Shown here: positions 32,956 to 41,967 of the stretch, piece after piece
Numbering within the stretch: position 1 is the first letter of the stretch
Layout of the letters: each line of letters begins with the position of its first letter
Assembly: GCF_002007105.1 (NCBI RefSeq)
Contig: NZ_MVBC01000013.1
Location: 1 to 64,000 of the forward strand
Direction: 5' to 3'
Length of the DNA: 64,000 nucleotides
From: Hymenobacter sp. CRA2
GTDB taxonomy: Bacteria; Bacteroidota; Bacteroidia; Cytophagales; Hymenobacteraceae
Notes under the pieces: generated by a model
What the model was told of the DNA's origin: nothing
Database searches by the model: none
The model's input: only the letters and a program-made list of their open reading frames with translations
Program-made: the position numbers and the translations under genes

Positions 32956-35670
32956 ATGAGAATTGGCATTTTCTTCGGTGGTCCGTCGCGCGAGCGGGAA
33001 ATTTCCTTTGCCGGCGGCCGGACGGTTTACGATAACCTCGACAAGTCGCTGTTCCAGGCCGTGCCGGTCTTCGTGGACAGCCACGGCAACTTTATTCTGC
33101 TCGACTGGCAGTACCTCTACAAGGGCACCATTCGGGACTTTTACCCGCCCGTATCGGCCCTGCCGCCCTCGGAGCTGAAGCTGCAGGTGTACCTGGAAAG
33201 CCTCGGCGAGCTGAGCCGCGACGAGCAGGACCGCATCATCGGGGAAGTGGGCCGCCGCCTGCGCCCCGACGAGCTGCCCGAGCTGATGGATTTCGCCTTT
33301 CTGGCCCTGCACGGCCCGGCCGGCGAAGACGGCGCCATTCAGGGCCTGCTCGAATGGTACGGCATCCCCTACTCCGGCTCCGGCATCCTGCCCTCGGCCT
33401 TCGGCATTGATAAGATTGCCCAGAAAACCCTGCTGCACGCGCTGAACCTGCCTTCACCGGCCTTCCGCGTACTTACGGCTGAAGAGTTTGACGCTGCTAA
33501 GCCCGAGGCTTTGCTGGCTTACGTGGAAAAGGAATTGGGCCTGCCGCTGGTGGTGAAAGCCCCGCGCCAGGGCTCCAGCATCGGCGTGAGCATCGTGCGC
33601 GAGGCCGACGTGGACAAGTTCGTGGCCGCCGTGGAGCGCAGCCTGTTCCGCCGCACCGTCACCCGCGAGGATTGGCAGCGCCTCGGCGCGCAGGACCGCC
33701 TGGCCTGGGCCCAGCACCTCACAGACATCCGCGAAGGCATCGGCCTGCCCATCATCCTCGACGCAGACGATGACCAGATCATCTACCACCCCGAAGCCCT
33801 GCTCCGCGCCCTCGACGAGCGACTGACTTTGCAGGATTCGGTGCGCCTCACCAACACCCAGGGCGAGCAGCAAGTGCTGCTGGAAGCCTTTGTGCAGGGC
33901 CGCGAGTTTTCGTGCATCGTGGTGGAAGACGTGGACGGCTCGCCGCTGGCCCTGCCCCCGACGGAAATCGTGAAGGGCACGGAGGTATTTGACTACCGCT
34001 CGAAGTACCTGCCCGGCATGGCCCGCAAGGTTACGCCCATCGAGCTGCCCGAGGCCGACATTCAACGCATTCGAGAGCAGTGCGAGCAGCTGTTTCGCAC
34101 CTTCGGCTTCCAGGTATACGCCCGCCTCGACGGCTTCATCACCGAGAGCGGCGAGATTTTCCTGAACGACCCGAACACTACCTCCGGGATGCTGCCGGCC
34201 TCGTTCTTCTTCCACCAGGCGGCCGAAATCGGGCTGAATCCCTCGCAGTTCCTCACCTACATCATCCGCACTTCGCTGGCCGCCCGGCGGCGCGGCGGGT
34301 TGCAGCCGGTGAAGCTGGGCCGGCAGCTGCGCGCCCTCGACGCGGCCGTGGCCAGCCGCCAGCACGAGCAGAAGCCGCGCACCAAGGTGGCCGTCATCAT
34401 GGGCGGGTACTCCTCGGAGCGCCACATTTCGGTGGAAAGCGGCCGGAATATCTTCGAGAAGCTCAGCTCCTCGGCCAAGTATGAGCCGGTGCCGGTGTTC
34501 CTGACGGGCTCCTCGGAAAGCTACGAGCTGTACGTGCTGCCCGTCAACGTGATGCTGAAGGACAACGCCGACGACATCCGCGACAAGGTGAAGCACTACG
34601 AGGCGGGCCACGGCGCGCACCCCATCCTGGAGCGCATCCGCCAGCACGCCGCCCACATCACCCGCACCTACGCGGCGCAGTCGGTGCCCGTGCCCGAGAA
34701 GCTGACCTTCGAGCAGCTGGCCGAGCGCGTGGACGAGGTGTTCATCGCCCTGCACGGCCGCCCCGGCGAGGACGGCGCCCTGCAGCAGCAGTTGGAGCGC
34801 GTGGGCCTGCCCTACAACGGCTCCGGCACCGAGTCGAGCAGCATCACCATCAACAAGTTCGAGACCAACAAGCGCCTGCGCGAGGCCGGCCTGCTAGTGG
34901 CCGAGCACCGCATGGCCGCCCGCCTGGAGTGGGAGGCCGATGCCGAAAGCTTCTACCAGTCGCTCGAAAGCCAGTTTCAGTACCCCTTCATCGCCAAGCC
35001 CGCCGACGACGGCTGCTCCTCGGCCGTGAAGAAAATCAAGAACCGCCAGGAGCTGGAAGCCTTCTGCCGCTTGATGTTCCGCGACCAGGAAGACCTGCTG
35101 GAAGACGCAGCCCGCGTGCTGAGCCTGGGCTTCAAGGAGGAATTCCCGCGCAAGGACGCCTTCCTGGTCGAAACCCTCATTTCGCGCGACGGCGCCCGGC
35201 ACTTCCTCGAAATTACCGGGGGCCTGCTTACGCACCGCCGCACTGATGGGGGCCGCGACATCGAGGTATTCGAAGCCTCGGAGGCGCTGGCAACCGGCGA
35301 GGTACTGAGCCTGGAGGAGAAGTTTCTGGCCGGTGAAGGCCAGAACATCACCCCCGCTCGCTACGCCGCGGCCCCCGCGGAACGTCAGCGCGTGTCGGAC
35401 GAAGTAAAAGCTGTGCTGAAGCGCGTGGCCGAAGTGCTCAACATCGAAGGCTACGCCCGCATCGACGCCTTCGTGCGGGTGCGCGGCAATGTTGATCAGG
35501 CGGGCGCGGTGGAGGTCATCATCATCGAGGTAAACTCGCTGCCCGGCATGACGCCCGCCACCTGCATCTTCCACCAGACCGCCCTAGCCGGCTACACGCC
35601 CTACGATTTTATTGACCGCATTCTGGAGTACGGCAAGAGCCGCTCAGTTAAAGAAGTAGGGAGTTTGTGA
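32956..35670 (+). CDS. Tandem-fused D-alanine--D-alanine ligase (two ATP-grasp modules)
   Basis: Ddl makes the D-Ala-D-Ala dipeptide for peptidoglycan. Here a 904-residue chain holds two Ddl-like units. Unit 1 (residues 1-460) begins MRIGIFFGGPSREREISF and has LALHGPAGEDGAIQGLLE, PYSGSG, LVVKAPRQGSSIGV, and ends NDPNTTSGMLPAS. Unit 2 begins near residue 476 with KVAVIMGGYSSERHISVES and has ALHGRPGEDGALQQQLE, PYNGSGTESS, IAKPADDGCSSAVKKIK and EVNSLPGMTPA. Single Ddl proteins have about 310-360 residues, so both units are somewhat enlarged. Unit 2 reads DDGCSSAVKK where ligases usually have GSSxGV. The PASTA gene follows. Which unit is active cannot be decided from sequence alone. Confidence 0.88.
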   Translation: MRIGIFFGGPSREREISFAGGRTVYDNLDKSLFQAVPVFVDSHGNFILLDWQYLYKGTIRDFYPPVSALPPSELKLQVYLESLGELSRDEQDRIIGEVGRRLRPDELPELMDFAFLALHGPAGEDGAIQGLLEWYGIPYSGSGILPSAFGIDKIAQKTLLHALNLPSPAFRVLTAEEFDAAKPEALLAYVEKELGLPLVVKAPRQGSSIGVSIVREADVDKFVAAVERSLFRRTVTREDWQRLGAQDRLAWAQHLTDIREGIGLPIILDADDDQIIYHPEALLRALDERLTLQDSVRLTNTQGEQQVLLEAFVQGREFSCIVVEDVDGSPLALPPTEIVKGTEVFDYRSKYLPGMARKVTPIELPEADIQRIREQCEQLFRTFGFQVYARLDGFITESGEIFLNDPNTTSGMLPASFFFHQAAEIGLNPSQFLTYIIRTSLAARRRGGLQPVKLGRQLRALDAAVASRQHEQKPRTKVAVIMGGYSSERHISVESGRNIFEKLSSSAKYEPVPVFLTGSSESYELYVLPVNVMLKDNADDIRDKVKHYEAGHGAHPILERIRQHAAHITRTYAAQSVPVPEKLTFEQLAERVDEVFIALHGRPGEDGALQQQLERVGLPYNGSGTESSSITINKFETNKRLREAGLLVAEHRMAARLEWEADAESFYQSLESQFQYPFIAKPADDGCSSAVKKIKNRQELEAFCRLMFRDQEDLLEDAARVLSLGFKEEFPRKDAFLVETLISRDGARHFLEITGGLLTHRRTDGGRDIEVFEASEALATGEVLSLEEKFLAGEGQNITPARYAAAPAERQRVSDEVKAVLKRVAEVLNIEGYARIDAFVRVRGNVDQAGAVEVIIIEVNSLPGMTPATCIFHQTALAGYTPYDFIDRILEYGKSRSVKEVGSL

Positions 35671-35755
35671 GTTTTGGAGTTGACCAGCTCCGTCAGACCT
35701 GATCGAGCCCTAACTCGCAAACTCGGTAACTCGCAAACTCTTAAACTCCTTAATT
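35668..35755. repeat. Short direct and inverted repeats between ddl and the PASTA gene
   Basis: AACTCGCAAACTC occurs twice in direct repeat (about 35712-35724 and 35730-35742). GAGTTTGTGAGTT at the end of the Ddl gene is a near-complement of it, so the spacer can form a hairpin. There is no T-run, so it is not a standard terminator. Confidence 0.55.
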
Positions 35756-35770
35756 CATAAACTGCCAAAG

Positions 35771-36556
35771 ATGGCTTTCCTCAAATCTGATACCTGGCTG
35801 GACCTCGTCAAGCACCTCGTGGTGATTGTCGGCGTGTCGTTGCTGCTGCTGTTTCTGTTCTTCTTCGTGTACCTGCCCGTCACCACCAACCACGGCGAAA
35901 CCATTCCGGTACCGAAAATCACCGGTATGCAGCTGGCCGACCTGGAGGACTACCTCGGCGACCGGGACCTGGCTTATTTCGTGGATGACAGCAGCTACTC
36001 GGCCAGCACTCGGCCGGGCACGGTGCTCACGCAGGAGCCCAAGCCGGGCGAGAAGGTGAAGGACGGCCGCAAGATTTACATCTCGGTGGCGATGAAAAAT
36101 CCGCCCGTCATCAAGATGCCCAAGCTAACGGATGGCTCGGTGAAAAATGCCCAGATGATCCTGAACAGCTACGACCTGGTGGTGGGCAAAATCACGCTGG
36201 TGCCCGACCTGCGCCAGAATGCGGTGCTGAAGCAGGAAGTAGGCGGCAAGGAAATCAAGCCTGGTGACCCGATTACCAAGGGTACCAAAGTGGACCTGAC
36301 CGTGGGTGACGGCCTCGGCAACCAGGAATTCCCGGTGCCGAATGTGGTGGGCATGCCCGCCGACGAAGCCACCACCCTGCTGGCCGGCCAGGGCCTGCAG
36401 ATCGGCGAGACCTTCTACCAGCAGCCAGAGGAAGGCCAGCCCGAAGGCACCATCGTGAAACAGCGGCCGGAAGCTACCGGCGGAGCCACCATCCGTTCGG
36501 GCCAGCTCGTCGACTTGTGGGTGGCGGGCCAGGAGCCGCTGAAGCCGGTTAAATAA
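35771..36556 (+). CDS. PASTA-domain membrane protein
   Basis: The 261-residue protein has a short cytosolic start, one membrane helix (LVVIVGVSLLLLFLFFFVYL, residues 18-37) and three PASTA repeats outside the membrane: about 45-110 (PKITGMQLADLEDYLGD), 115-180 (PKLTDGSVKNAQMILNS) and 190-258 (PNVVGMPADEATTLLAG). PASTA domains bind peptidoglycan fragments or beta-lactams in penicillin-binding proteins and Ser/Thr kinases; here there is no kinase or transpeptidase domain. Placement directly after the D-Ala-D-Ala ligase supports a cell-wall role, perhaps a scaffold or sensor. Confidence 0.9.
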   Translation: MAFLKSDTWLDLVKHLVVIVGVSLLLLFLFFFVYLPVTTNHGETIPVPKITGMQLADLEDYLGDRDLAYFVDDSSYSASTRPGTVLTQEPKPGEKVKDGRKIYISVAMKNPPVIKMPKLTDGSVKNAQMILNSYDLVVGKITLVPDLRQNAVLKQEVGGKEIKPGDPITKGTKVDLTVGDGLGNQEFPVPNVVGMPADEATTLLAGQGLQIGETFYQQPEEGQPEGTIVKQRPEATGGATIRSGQLVDLWVAGQEPLKPVK

Positions 36557-36574
36557 CCTGATTACGCTTTTTGG

Positions 36575-36605
36575 AAAGGCCGCCTGATGCTTCGGGCGGC
36601 CTTTC
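36575..36605 (+). terminator. Terminator of the PASTA gene
   Basis: AAAGGCCGCC paired with GGGCGGCCTTT around a nine-base loop, 19 bases after the stop. Confidence 0.7.
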
Positions 36606-36690
36606 GTGCTATGGGGGCAGGGCGCTGTTTTGCCGCCAGGCAAAATCTTTTCGGCCCCGGGCTCGTTTGGGGTGCGTAACTTACCCGCAC

Positions 36691-38589
36691 ATGAACTATC
36701 GGCTACACTTACCTTTTGTCGTCTGCAGCTTGTTGCTTCTAGCTGGCATTGTTCAGCCAGCGAGGGCTCAGCAAGTCGTTCTGCCCTTGTCGGCCGACCC
36801 GGCCCGCACCCAACCCGGCACGGCGGCTGGTGCTGCGCGCACGGCCGCCCTTGGGCTGCCCTTCTTCGAAGACTTTGCCGGGCAGCGCGAAGGCAGCCCC
36901 AACGCCGCCCGCTGGGAAACCAATGGCGGCGTGCTGGTAAACGAACGGTTTTCGCTGGGGCCGCCGTCCCGCGGCATGGCGACGTTCGACGGGCTGAACG
37001 GGCGAGGTCAATCGTACGGCCCGCCGGCGGCTTACAGCAACACCGACACCCTGACTTCGCTGCCCATTGACCTGAGCGGCGGACAGCCAACCGACCGCAC
37101 CTACCTCAGCTTTTTCTGGCAGGCGGGCAGCATCGTTGGCGCCCCCTCGGCTAACAGCAGCAGCCGGCGGGTGAATTTGCAGCTGGAATTTCTGGATAAT
37201 ACCGGCGCTTGGAACAGCGTCTGGGACCAGAACAGCCAGGGTATCCGCACCGATTTTAAGCAGGAGTTTATTGCCGTGGACCAGGCCAAGTACCTGCACG
37301 CGGGCTTCCGCTTCCGCTTCCGGGCTTCTGGCAGCCAGTTCGGCACGCGCGACACCTGGAACCTTGACTACATCTTGCTGGACCGCAACCGCGCCACGAC
37401 GAATGTATCGTACGCCGATGTGGTACTTAGTGCCCCGCTTTCCTCGCTGCTCAAGCGCTACGCGGCCATGCCCTCGTGGCAGTTTAATGCCGCGCCCAAC
37501 CCCACGCAGGAGCTGAACGACAGTACCTTCAGCACCTTCAATAACCTGGACGTAGGCGCCGTACCGCCCACGCCCTTCCAGTACCAGGGCAGCGTGCAGG
37601 TGCTGCCGGCCGGCAACGTCGTTACGTCCGCCACGGTGACGCCCAGCCCGCCCCCGGCTCCGGGCACCCGCCAGCTGTACGTGGGCTACTCGGTGCGCGC
37701 GCTGCCGGTGGCCATTCCGGCAGGCCCGTCGCGCGTGCGCCACAACCTCTACCTCTCGCTGCTCAACGCCCCCACCGACCCGCGGCGGGCGCCCAACGAC
37801 ACGGTGCGCCGCATCACCGAGTTCAGCAACTACTTCGCCTACGACGACGGTACGGCCGAAGGCACCAACAACCTGCGGCAAAGCGAGGTGCGCGCTACTT
37901 CCCGCGCTATCCGCTTCGAGCTGAACCGTCCCGACCAAATCGACAGCCTGCGCTACTATTACGCCGGCGCCACCGCGGCTTCGGGCGTGCCCGTGCCACC
38001 TTCGGTGACCATCACGTTTGCCGTGTGGGAAGTGGGGCCTGATGGCCTACCGGCCGCCCAGCCCAAGGCCACCAAAAGCGTGAACCTACCGACGACGGTA
38101 ACCAGCCCGGGCTACCGCGGCGTGAAGTTTGACCGCCCGGTGAGCGTCAGCGGCCGGTTCTTCATTGGCTATCTGCAGCCAGTCACCCCGCTGTTCGTGC
38201 AGTTCGGCGCCGACCTGAACAGCCGTCAGCCCCGCGACACCTTCTACGACAACGAAACCGGCGCCTGGGTCCCGTTCGGCAACCGTTCTTTCGTGCCCAT
38301 GCTACGCCCTTACATGAGCGGCGTGGTAAGCAGCGCGCACAACGCTGCCGCCAACGCGGCGCTGCGCGTGTACCCCAACCCGACTCAGGGCCTGTTGCAG
38401 GTCAGTGGGGCGCGCTACAGCCGCGCTGTGGCGCTGGATGCGCTGGGCCGCACGGTATGGGAGCAGCCCGCCGCCGAAGCCGGCAAGAGCCAGCTGGATT
38501 TGCGCACGCTGCGCGCCGGCGTGTACCTGTTGCGCTTCACCTTACCCGACGGCAGTGTGAGCACCCAGCGCCTGGTCTTGCAGCCGTAG
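36691..38589 (+). CDS. T9SS-sorted secreted protein of unknown function
   Basis: The 632-residue chain starts with a signal peptide (MNYRLHLPFVVCSLLLLAG, ending at about residue 26, RAQ). The front part FFEDFAGQREGSPNAARWE, with a DTWNLDYILLDRN segment, resembles the MAM/jelly-roll-like front module common in large secreted Bacteroidota proteins. The middle is beta-rich without a recognised catalytic motif. The C-terminal 80 residues (ALRVYPNPTQGLLQVSG to QRLVLQP) form a T9SS type A sorting domain, so the protein is probably exported through T9SS and held at the surface. The ATG at 36691 is chosen because earlier starts precede the signal peptide with charged non-coding sequence. Confidence 0.85.
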   Translation: MNYRLHLPFVVCSLLLLAGIVQPARAQQVVLPLSADPARTQPGTAAGAARTAALGLPFFEDFAGQREGSPNAARWETNGGVLVNERFSLGPPSRGMATFDGLNGRGQSYGPPAAYSNTDTLTSLPIDLSGGQPTDRTYLSFFWQAGSIVGAPSANSSSRRVNLQLEFLDNTGAWNSVWDQNSQGIRTDFKQEFIAVDQAKYLHAGFRFRFRASGSQFGTRDTWNLDYILLDRNRATTNVSYADVVLSAPLSSLLKRYAAMPSWQFNAAPNPTQELNDSTFSTFNNLDVGAVPPTPFQYQGSVQVLPAGNVVTSATVTPSPPPAPGTRQLYVGYSVRALPVAIPAGPSRVRHNLYLSLLNAPTDPRRAPNDTVRRITEFSNYFAYDDGTAEGTNNLRQSEVRATSRAIRFELNRPDQIDSLRYYYAGATAASGVPVPPSVTITFAVWEVGPDGLPAAQPKATKSVNLPTTVTSPGYRGVKFDRPVSVSGRFFIGYLQPVTPLFVQFGADLNSRQPRDTFYDNETGAWVPFGNRSFVPMLRPYMSGVVSSAHNAAANAALRVYPNPTQGLLQVSGARYSRAVALDALGRTVWEQPAAEAGKSQLDLRTLRAGVYLLRFTLPDGSVSTQRLVLQP

Positions 38590-38684
38590 TAGTGGCCCGA
38601 ATGCGTTGAATTCACTTCTTTAGCGGCCCCAAGCGCTTCGTGGTGCTTGGGGCCGGTTGTTTATCACCCGTTTTTCTCCGTCTT

Positions 38685-38984
38685 ATGAACGACATCACCC
38701 CCGCTGAGCTGAAAGAGCGTCAGCAGCAAAACCAAGCCCCCATCATCATCGACGTGCGCGAGCCGTGGGAGCACGAAGAGACCCGCATCAACGGCAGCCA
38801 GAACATCCCGCTCGGCGAGCTGCCTGGCAAAATCGAAGACTTGGAAGACCTGAAGCACCAGGAAATCGTGGTGCACTGCAAGGGCGGTGGCCGCTCCGCT
38901 TCGGCCAAGGCGCTGCTGCAGCAACACGGCTTCGATAAAGTGCGCAACCTGCTCGGCGGCATCTCGGCCTACAACGCCGGCTAA
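38685..38984 (+). CDS. Single-domain rhodanese-like protein
   Basis: Small sulfurtransferase domain of 99 residues. It has IIIDVREPWEHEETRI, NIPLGELPGKI and the active-site loop VHCKGGGRSASAKALL, with the catalytic Cys and a six-residue loop ending in Arg. It ends with NLLGGISAYNAG, typical of the GlpE/PspE-size class. The ATG at 38685 matches the fold; a GTG 45 bases earlier would add unlikely residues. Such proteins carry sulfane sulfur in cyanide detoxification or sulfur transfer; no partner genes are adjacent. Confidence 0.93.
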   Translation: MNDITPAELKERQQQNQAPIIIDVREPWEHEETRINGSQNIPLGELPGKIEDLEDLKHQEIVVHCKGGGRSASAKALLQQHGFDKVRNLLGGISAYNAG

Positions 38985-39002
38985 GCCCTGAGGCAGCACA
39001 GT

Positions 39003-39075
39003 CGTCATTCCGGGCGGAAGCCAGGAATCTGGTAAATTATCTGTCCCAGATTTCTGACTTCCGCCCGGAATGACG
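39003..39075. repeat. Palindromic intergenic repeat
   Basis: CGTCATTCCGGGCGGAAG (39003-39020) and its exact complement at 39058-39075 enclose further partly complementary sequence (CAGGAATCTGG with CCAGATTTCTG), giving a hairpin of about 73 bases between the convergent rhodanese and recQ genes. There is no strong T-run. It has the look of a REP-like element. Confidence 0.75.
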
Positions 39076-39095
39076 TTTTATAACGATTCCTGACC

Positions 39096-41063
39096 TTACG
39101 CCAGCGCCAGCTGCCCCGCGGCGGTGTAGCGCAATTGGCCGGTATCTACCAAGTCCCGCAGCAGGGCTGTGAGCGTATCGGCCTGTGCCGGCGCAAAGCC
39201 AGCCAGGAGTTCCCGCGGGGTGCGCGGGGCCGCTTGCAGCTGCGCCAGCACTTGTGCGCGCAGGTCCGTGGCTACCACGGGCTTTTGCCGGTGCCGCTTC
39301 TCGGCCAGGCAATGGTCGCAGATACCGCAGGGCGTGCTGTCCAGCTCGCCGAAATACTCCAGCAGCAATTGCTGCCGGCAGCGGGTGCCGGCGGCGTAGC
39401 CAATTACCGCCTCGGTTTTCTGCTGGTCCCGCTCCCGCGCTGCTTCCAGGGCTTTCACGTCGAGGGGTAGACGGGCGGCATCCAGGCGGGGTGTGGTGAA
39501 CATGGCCTGAGGCGAATCGTGGCGCGGCTGGTACTGCACAATGCCTGATTTGTGCAGAAACTCCAGAGTCTTGCGCACATCGGTGGTGCTCCAGCGCAAG
39601 CTCTGGCTGAGCTGCCCTTCCGAGACATTCAGAAAGCCGGTAAATACTTCGCCGCCGTAGTGCCGCAGAATGGCCTTGATGAGCTGGTCGTGACGCACGT
39701 TGGCCACCTGAAAGCGGTACAGGTCGCGGGCGTCGATGGGAATGAACACCTTGGCCGGGCTGAATACGGCCTCATTAAGCTGCACCAGGCCCGCTTTTTC
39801 CAAGGTGCGCATGGCGTTGTGCACGTCTATGGGCTTGAGGCGGTAGGTGCTGGCAAAGGCGCCCAGGTCGAAGTCGAAACCGACTAGCTCACCTCCTCCT
39901 ACGGCCGTGCCGGAGTAGTTGGCCAGGGCCTGGTACACGCGCTTCACCACGTCGAGCGGCGGGTGGCTCATCAGCACGCGGCGGCGCATTTCATCGGCGT
40001 CGTTGGGGCCCCAGAGCAGCACGGCAAATGCGTACAGTTCGTCGCGCCCGGCGCGGCCGGCTTCCTGGTAATAGGCTTCCAAGGAGTCGGGTGCGTCGAG
40101 GTGTACCACGCAGCGCACGTCGGGCTTGTCGATACCCATGCCGAAAGCATTGGTAGCTACTACGATACGCGTTTTATCCGAGGTCCATTCCTGCTGCGCG
40201 CGGCTGCGCTGATCGGCGGGCAGGCCGGCATGGTAGGCGGCGGCGCTCAGGCCGTGCTGTTGCAGCCAGGCGGCCGCCGTTTCGGTTTGCTTGCGGGTGC
40301 GGGCGTACACCACGGCTGTTTTGCTTGGTCCCACGCCCTTGAGCACCTGCAACAAGCGCTGCAGCTTATCCTCCGTTTCGAGCACCGAGTACGAGAGGTT
40401 GGGCCGCTGGAAGCTGCGCTGAAACATCTGCCCTGTTTCGCCAAAGCGCAGCTTCTCGCGGATGTCGCGCCGCACCTCTTCCGTGGCCGTAGCCGTGAGG
40501 GCCAACACTGGCACCCCCGGCAGCAAGTCGCGCAGCGCGCTGATCTGCAGGTAAGGCGGGCGGAAGTCGTAGCCCCATTGCGAAAGGCAGTGCGCCTCAT
40601 CCACGGCAATGAGCTGCACCTTCATCTTGGGTACCCGCGCCCGAAACATGTCCGTCAGCAAGCGCTCCGGCGACACGTACAGGAACTTCACTGGCCCGTA
40701 CACGCAGTTGTCCAGCGTCTGGTCGATGTCGCGGTGGCTCATGCCGGCGTACACCGCTTCGGCCTTGATGCCACGCTTACGCAGGTTTTCCACCTGGTCC
40801 TTCATCAGCGCTATCAGCGGCGAAATAACCAGGCATAGCCCCTCGCGCGCCAGCGTGGGCACCTGAAAGCATACGCTTTTCCCACCGCCCGTCGGCAGCA
40901 AAGCCAGCGTGTCCTGCCCCGCCAATACCGAGCGAATGATGTCTTCCTGCCCTGGCCGAAACGCCCGGTGCCCCCAGTGCTGGCGCAGAACGGAAAGAAT
41001 ATCTTCGGTAGGAGCTGACACGGCGGATTGAGAACGTTGGGACAGCGAAGATACAGCCAACAC
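39096..41063 (-). CDS. recQ: ATP-dependent DNA helicase RecQ
   Basis: 3'-5' helicase acting in recombinational repair. It shows motif 0 RPGQEDIIRSVL, Walker A LLPTGGGKSVCFQ (about residues 56-68), motif II AVDEAHCLSQWGYDFRP, TATATEEVRRDI and the later VATNAFGMGIDKPDVR and QEAGRAGRD. The RQC region has four Cys in CRQQLL and CGICDHC. At 655 residues the C-terminus ends with a winged-helix-like segment and I do not see an HRDC domain, so it is a shorter RecQ type. The start at 41063 is GTG; a second GTG at 41021 (before SAPTEDILSVL) is equally plausible. Confidence 0.93.
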   Translation of the reverse strand: MLAVSSLSQRSQSAVSAPTEDILSVLRQHWGHRAFRPGQEDIIRSVLAGQDTLALLPTGGGKSVCFQVPTLAREGLCLVISPLIALMKDQVENLRKRGIKAEAVYAGMSHRDIDQTLDNCVYGPVKFLYVSPERLLTDMFRARVPKMKVQLIAVDEAHCLSQWGYDFRPPYLQISALRDLLPGVPVLALTATATEEVRRDIREKLRFGETGQMFQRSFQRPNLSYSVLETEDKLQRLLQVLKGVGPSKTAVVYARTRKQTETAAAWLQQHGLSAAAYHAGLPADQRSRAQQEWTSDKTRIVVATNAFGMGIDKPDVRCVVHLDAPDSLEAYYQEAGRAGRDELYAFAVLLWGPNDADEMRRRVLMSHPPLDVVKRVYQALANYSGTAVGGGELVGFDFDLGAFASTYRLKPIDVHNAMRTLEKAGLVQLNEAVFSPAKVFIPIDARDLYRFQVANVRHDQLIKAILRHYGGEVFTGFLNVSEGQLSQSLRWSTTDVRKTLEFLHKSGIVQYQPRHDSPQAMFTTPRLDAARLPLDVKALEAARERDQQKTEAVIGYAAGTRCRQQLLLEYFGELDSTPCGICDHCLAEKRHRQKPVVATDLRAQVLAQLQAAPRTPRELLAGFAPAQADTLTALLRDLVDTGQLRYTAAGQLALA

Positions 41064-41120
41064 GGCAGCGGCGCCAGCACCGAAGCGGCTCGGCCCGTAG
41101 TGCTGGCGCTGCCGACAAAC

Positions 41121-41154
41121 AAAAAAGCCCGGCTCCTTGCGAAGCCGGGCTTTT
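41121..41154 (-). terminator. Terminator after the 41182 gene
   Basis: On the minus strand, AAAAGCCCGGCTTC pairs with GGAGCCGGGCTTTTTT, ending in a six-T run. It lies 28 bases after that gene's stop and separates it from recQ. Confidence 0.8.
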
Positions 41155-41181
41155 CCAATCTATCAATACAACACTAACTCG

Positions 41182-41967
41182 TTAGGCAGCCACTTGACCG
41201 TTTTCACGGTCGTCGATGGTCTTTTTCAGGTTGGCAATAGCCTGAGTGGCGCGCTCCTGATCCAGTTTGTTGATGTTGAGCAGCATCTTGGTCTTCTCCT
41301 GCCGCGTCACCACGGGGTGGTTCAGCAGGCGGATGATTTCCTCTTTCTGCTGCGCCGTGGCATAAGCCGGGTTGCTAGCGGCGGGGGCCATCGGCTCAGC
41401 TACGGCCGGCGTCGGCTGGTCGGTCTTCACCGCTTTCATGGGCGCGGGCTCGGCTACGGCTTGCTTGGTTTCGGGCAGGTTGCCACCGTACTCCATTTCT
41501 TCGGCCGGGGTGGGTTCGTAGCCAGCAGCGCGGATGATCCACGCCAGGATGTTGCGGTAGGCTTTGCCGATGGCGCGCGTCTGGGCCATCGAAGCAATGG
41601 CAAATTCCTGGTAGAATTTCTTGCCCTGTTCCTTGTTCGAGCAGATAGCAAAGCCGGCGCCTACGGTGTGCTGGCTGCGCATGTCAAACAGCGTCACCTT
41701 GGCTTGGTATTTAATCTCCGAGTCGGTGCTCATGTTGATGACGTGGTCGACGATGGGCACAATGCCCAGGCGCGAGCCGGCGTACTGCCAGCCTTCCACG
41801 TTCACGAACTCTTTGCCCTGCACCGAAGTCGTGAGTTTGTTTTCCTTGATGAAGTTCGCCAAGTCCTTGGCCAAGGTCAACGTCTCGTCCGAACGCGAGA
41901 TGTCATAGCTCTCAGCTTTCGGTTTGCGGATCGGTGCTTGTGCTTTGTCTTTTTGTGCCTCAGTCAT
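41182..41967 (-). CDS. Phage-like conserved protein of unknown function
   Basis: The 261-residue protein has a charged N-terminus (MTEAQKDKAQAPIRKPKAE). A globular part includes VQGKEFVNVEGWQYAGSRLG and SMAQTRAIGKAYRNILAWI followed by AAGYEPTPAEEME, and a proline/alanine linker leads to a small helical C-terminal domain (YATAQQKEEIIRLLNHPVV). The EGWQ...SMAQTRA.GKA.R...AGYE.TPAEEM pattern recalls a family I associate with phage and prophage recombination regions; I cannot confirm this without a search. No other phage genes are nearby, so it seems domesticated or simply shared. It is preceded by an unusually AT-rich upstream region. Confidence 0.6.
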   Translation of the reverse strand: MTEAQKDKAQAPIRKPKAESYDISRSDETLTLAKDLANFIKENKLTTSVQGKEFVNVEGWQYAGSRLGIVPIVDHVINMSTDSEIKYQAKVTLFDMRSQHTVGAGFAICSNKEQGKKFYQEFAIASMAQTRAIGKAYRNILAWIIRAAGYEPTPAEEMEYGGNLPETKQAVAEPAPMKAVKTDQPTPAVAEPMAPAASNPAYATAQQKEEIIRLLNHPVVTRQEKTKMLLNINKLDQERATQAIANLKKTIDDRENGQVAA

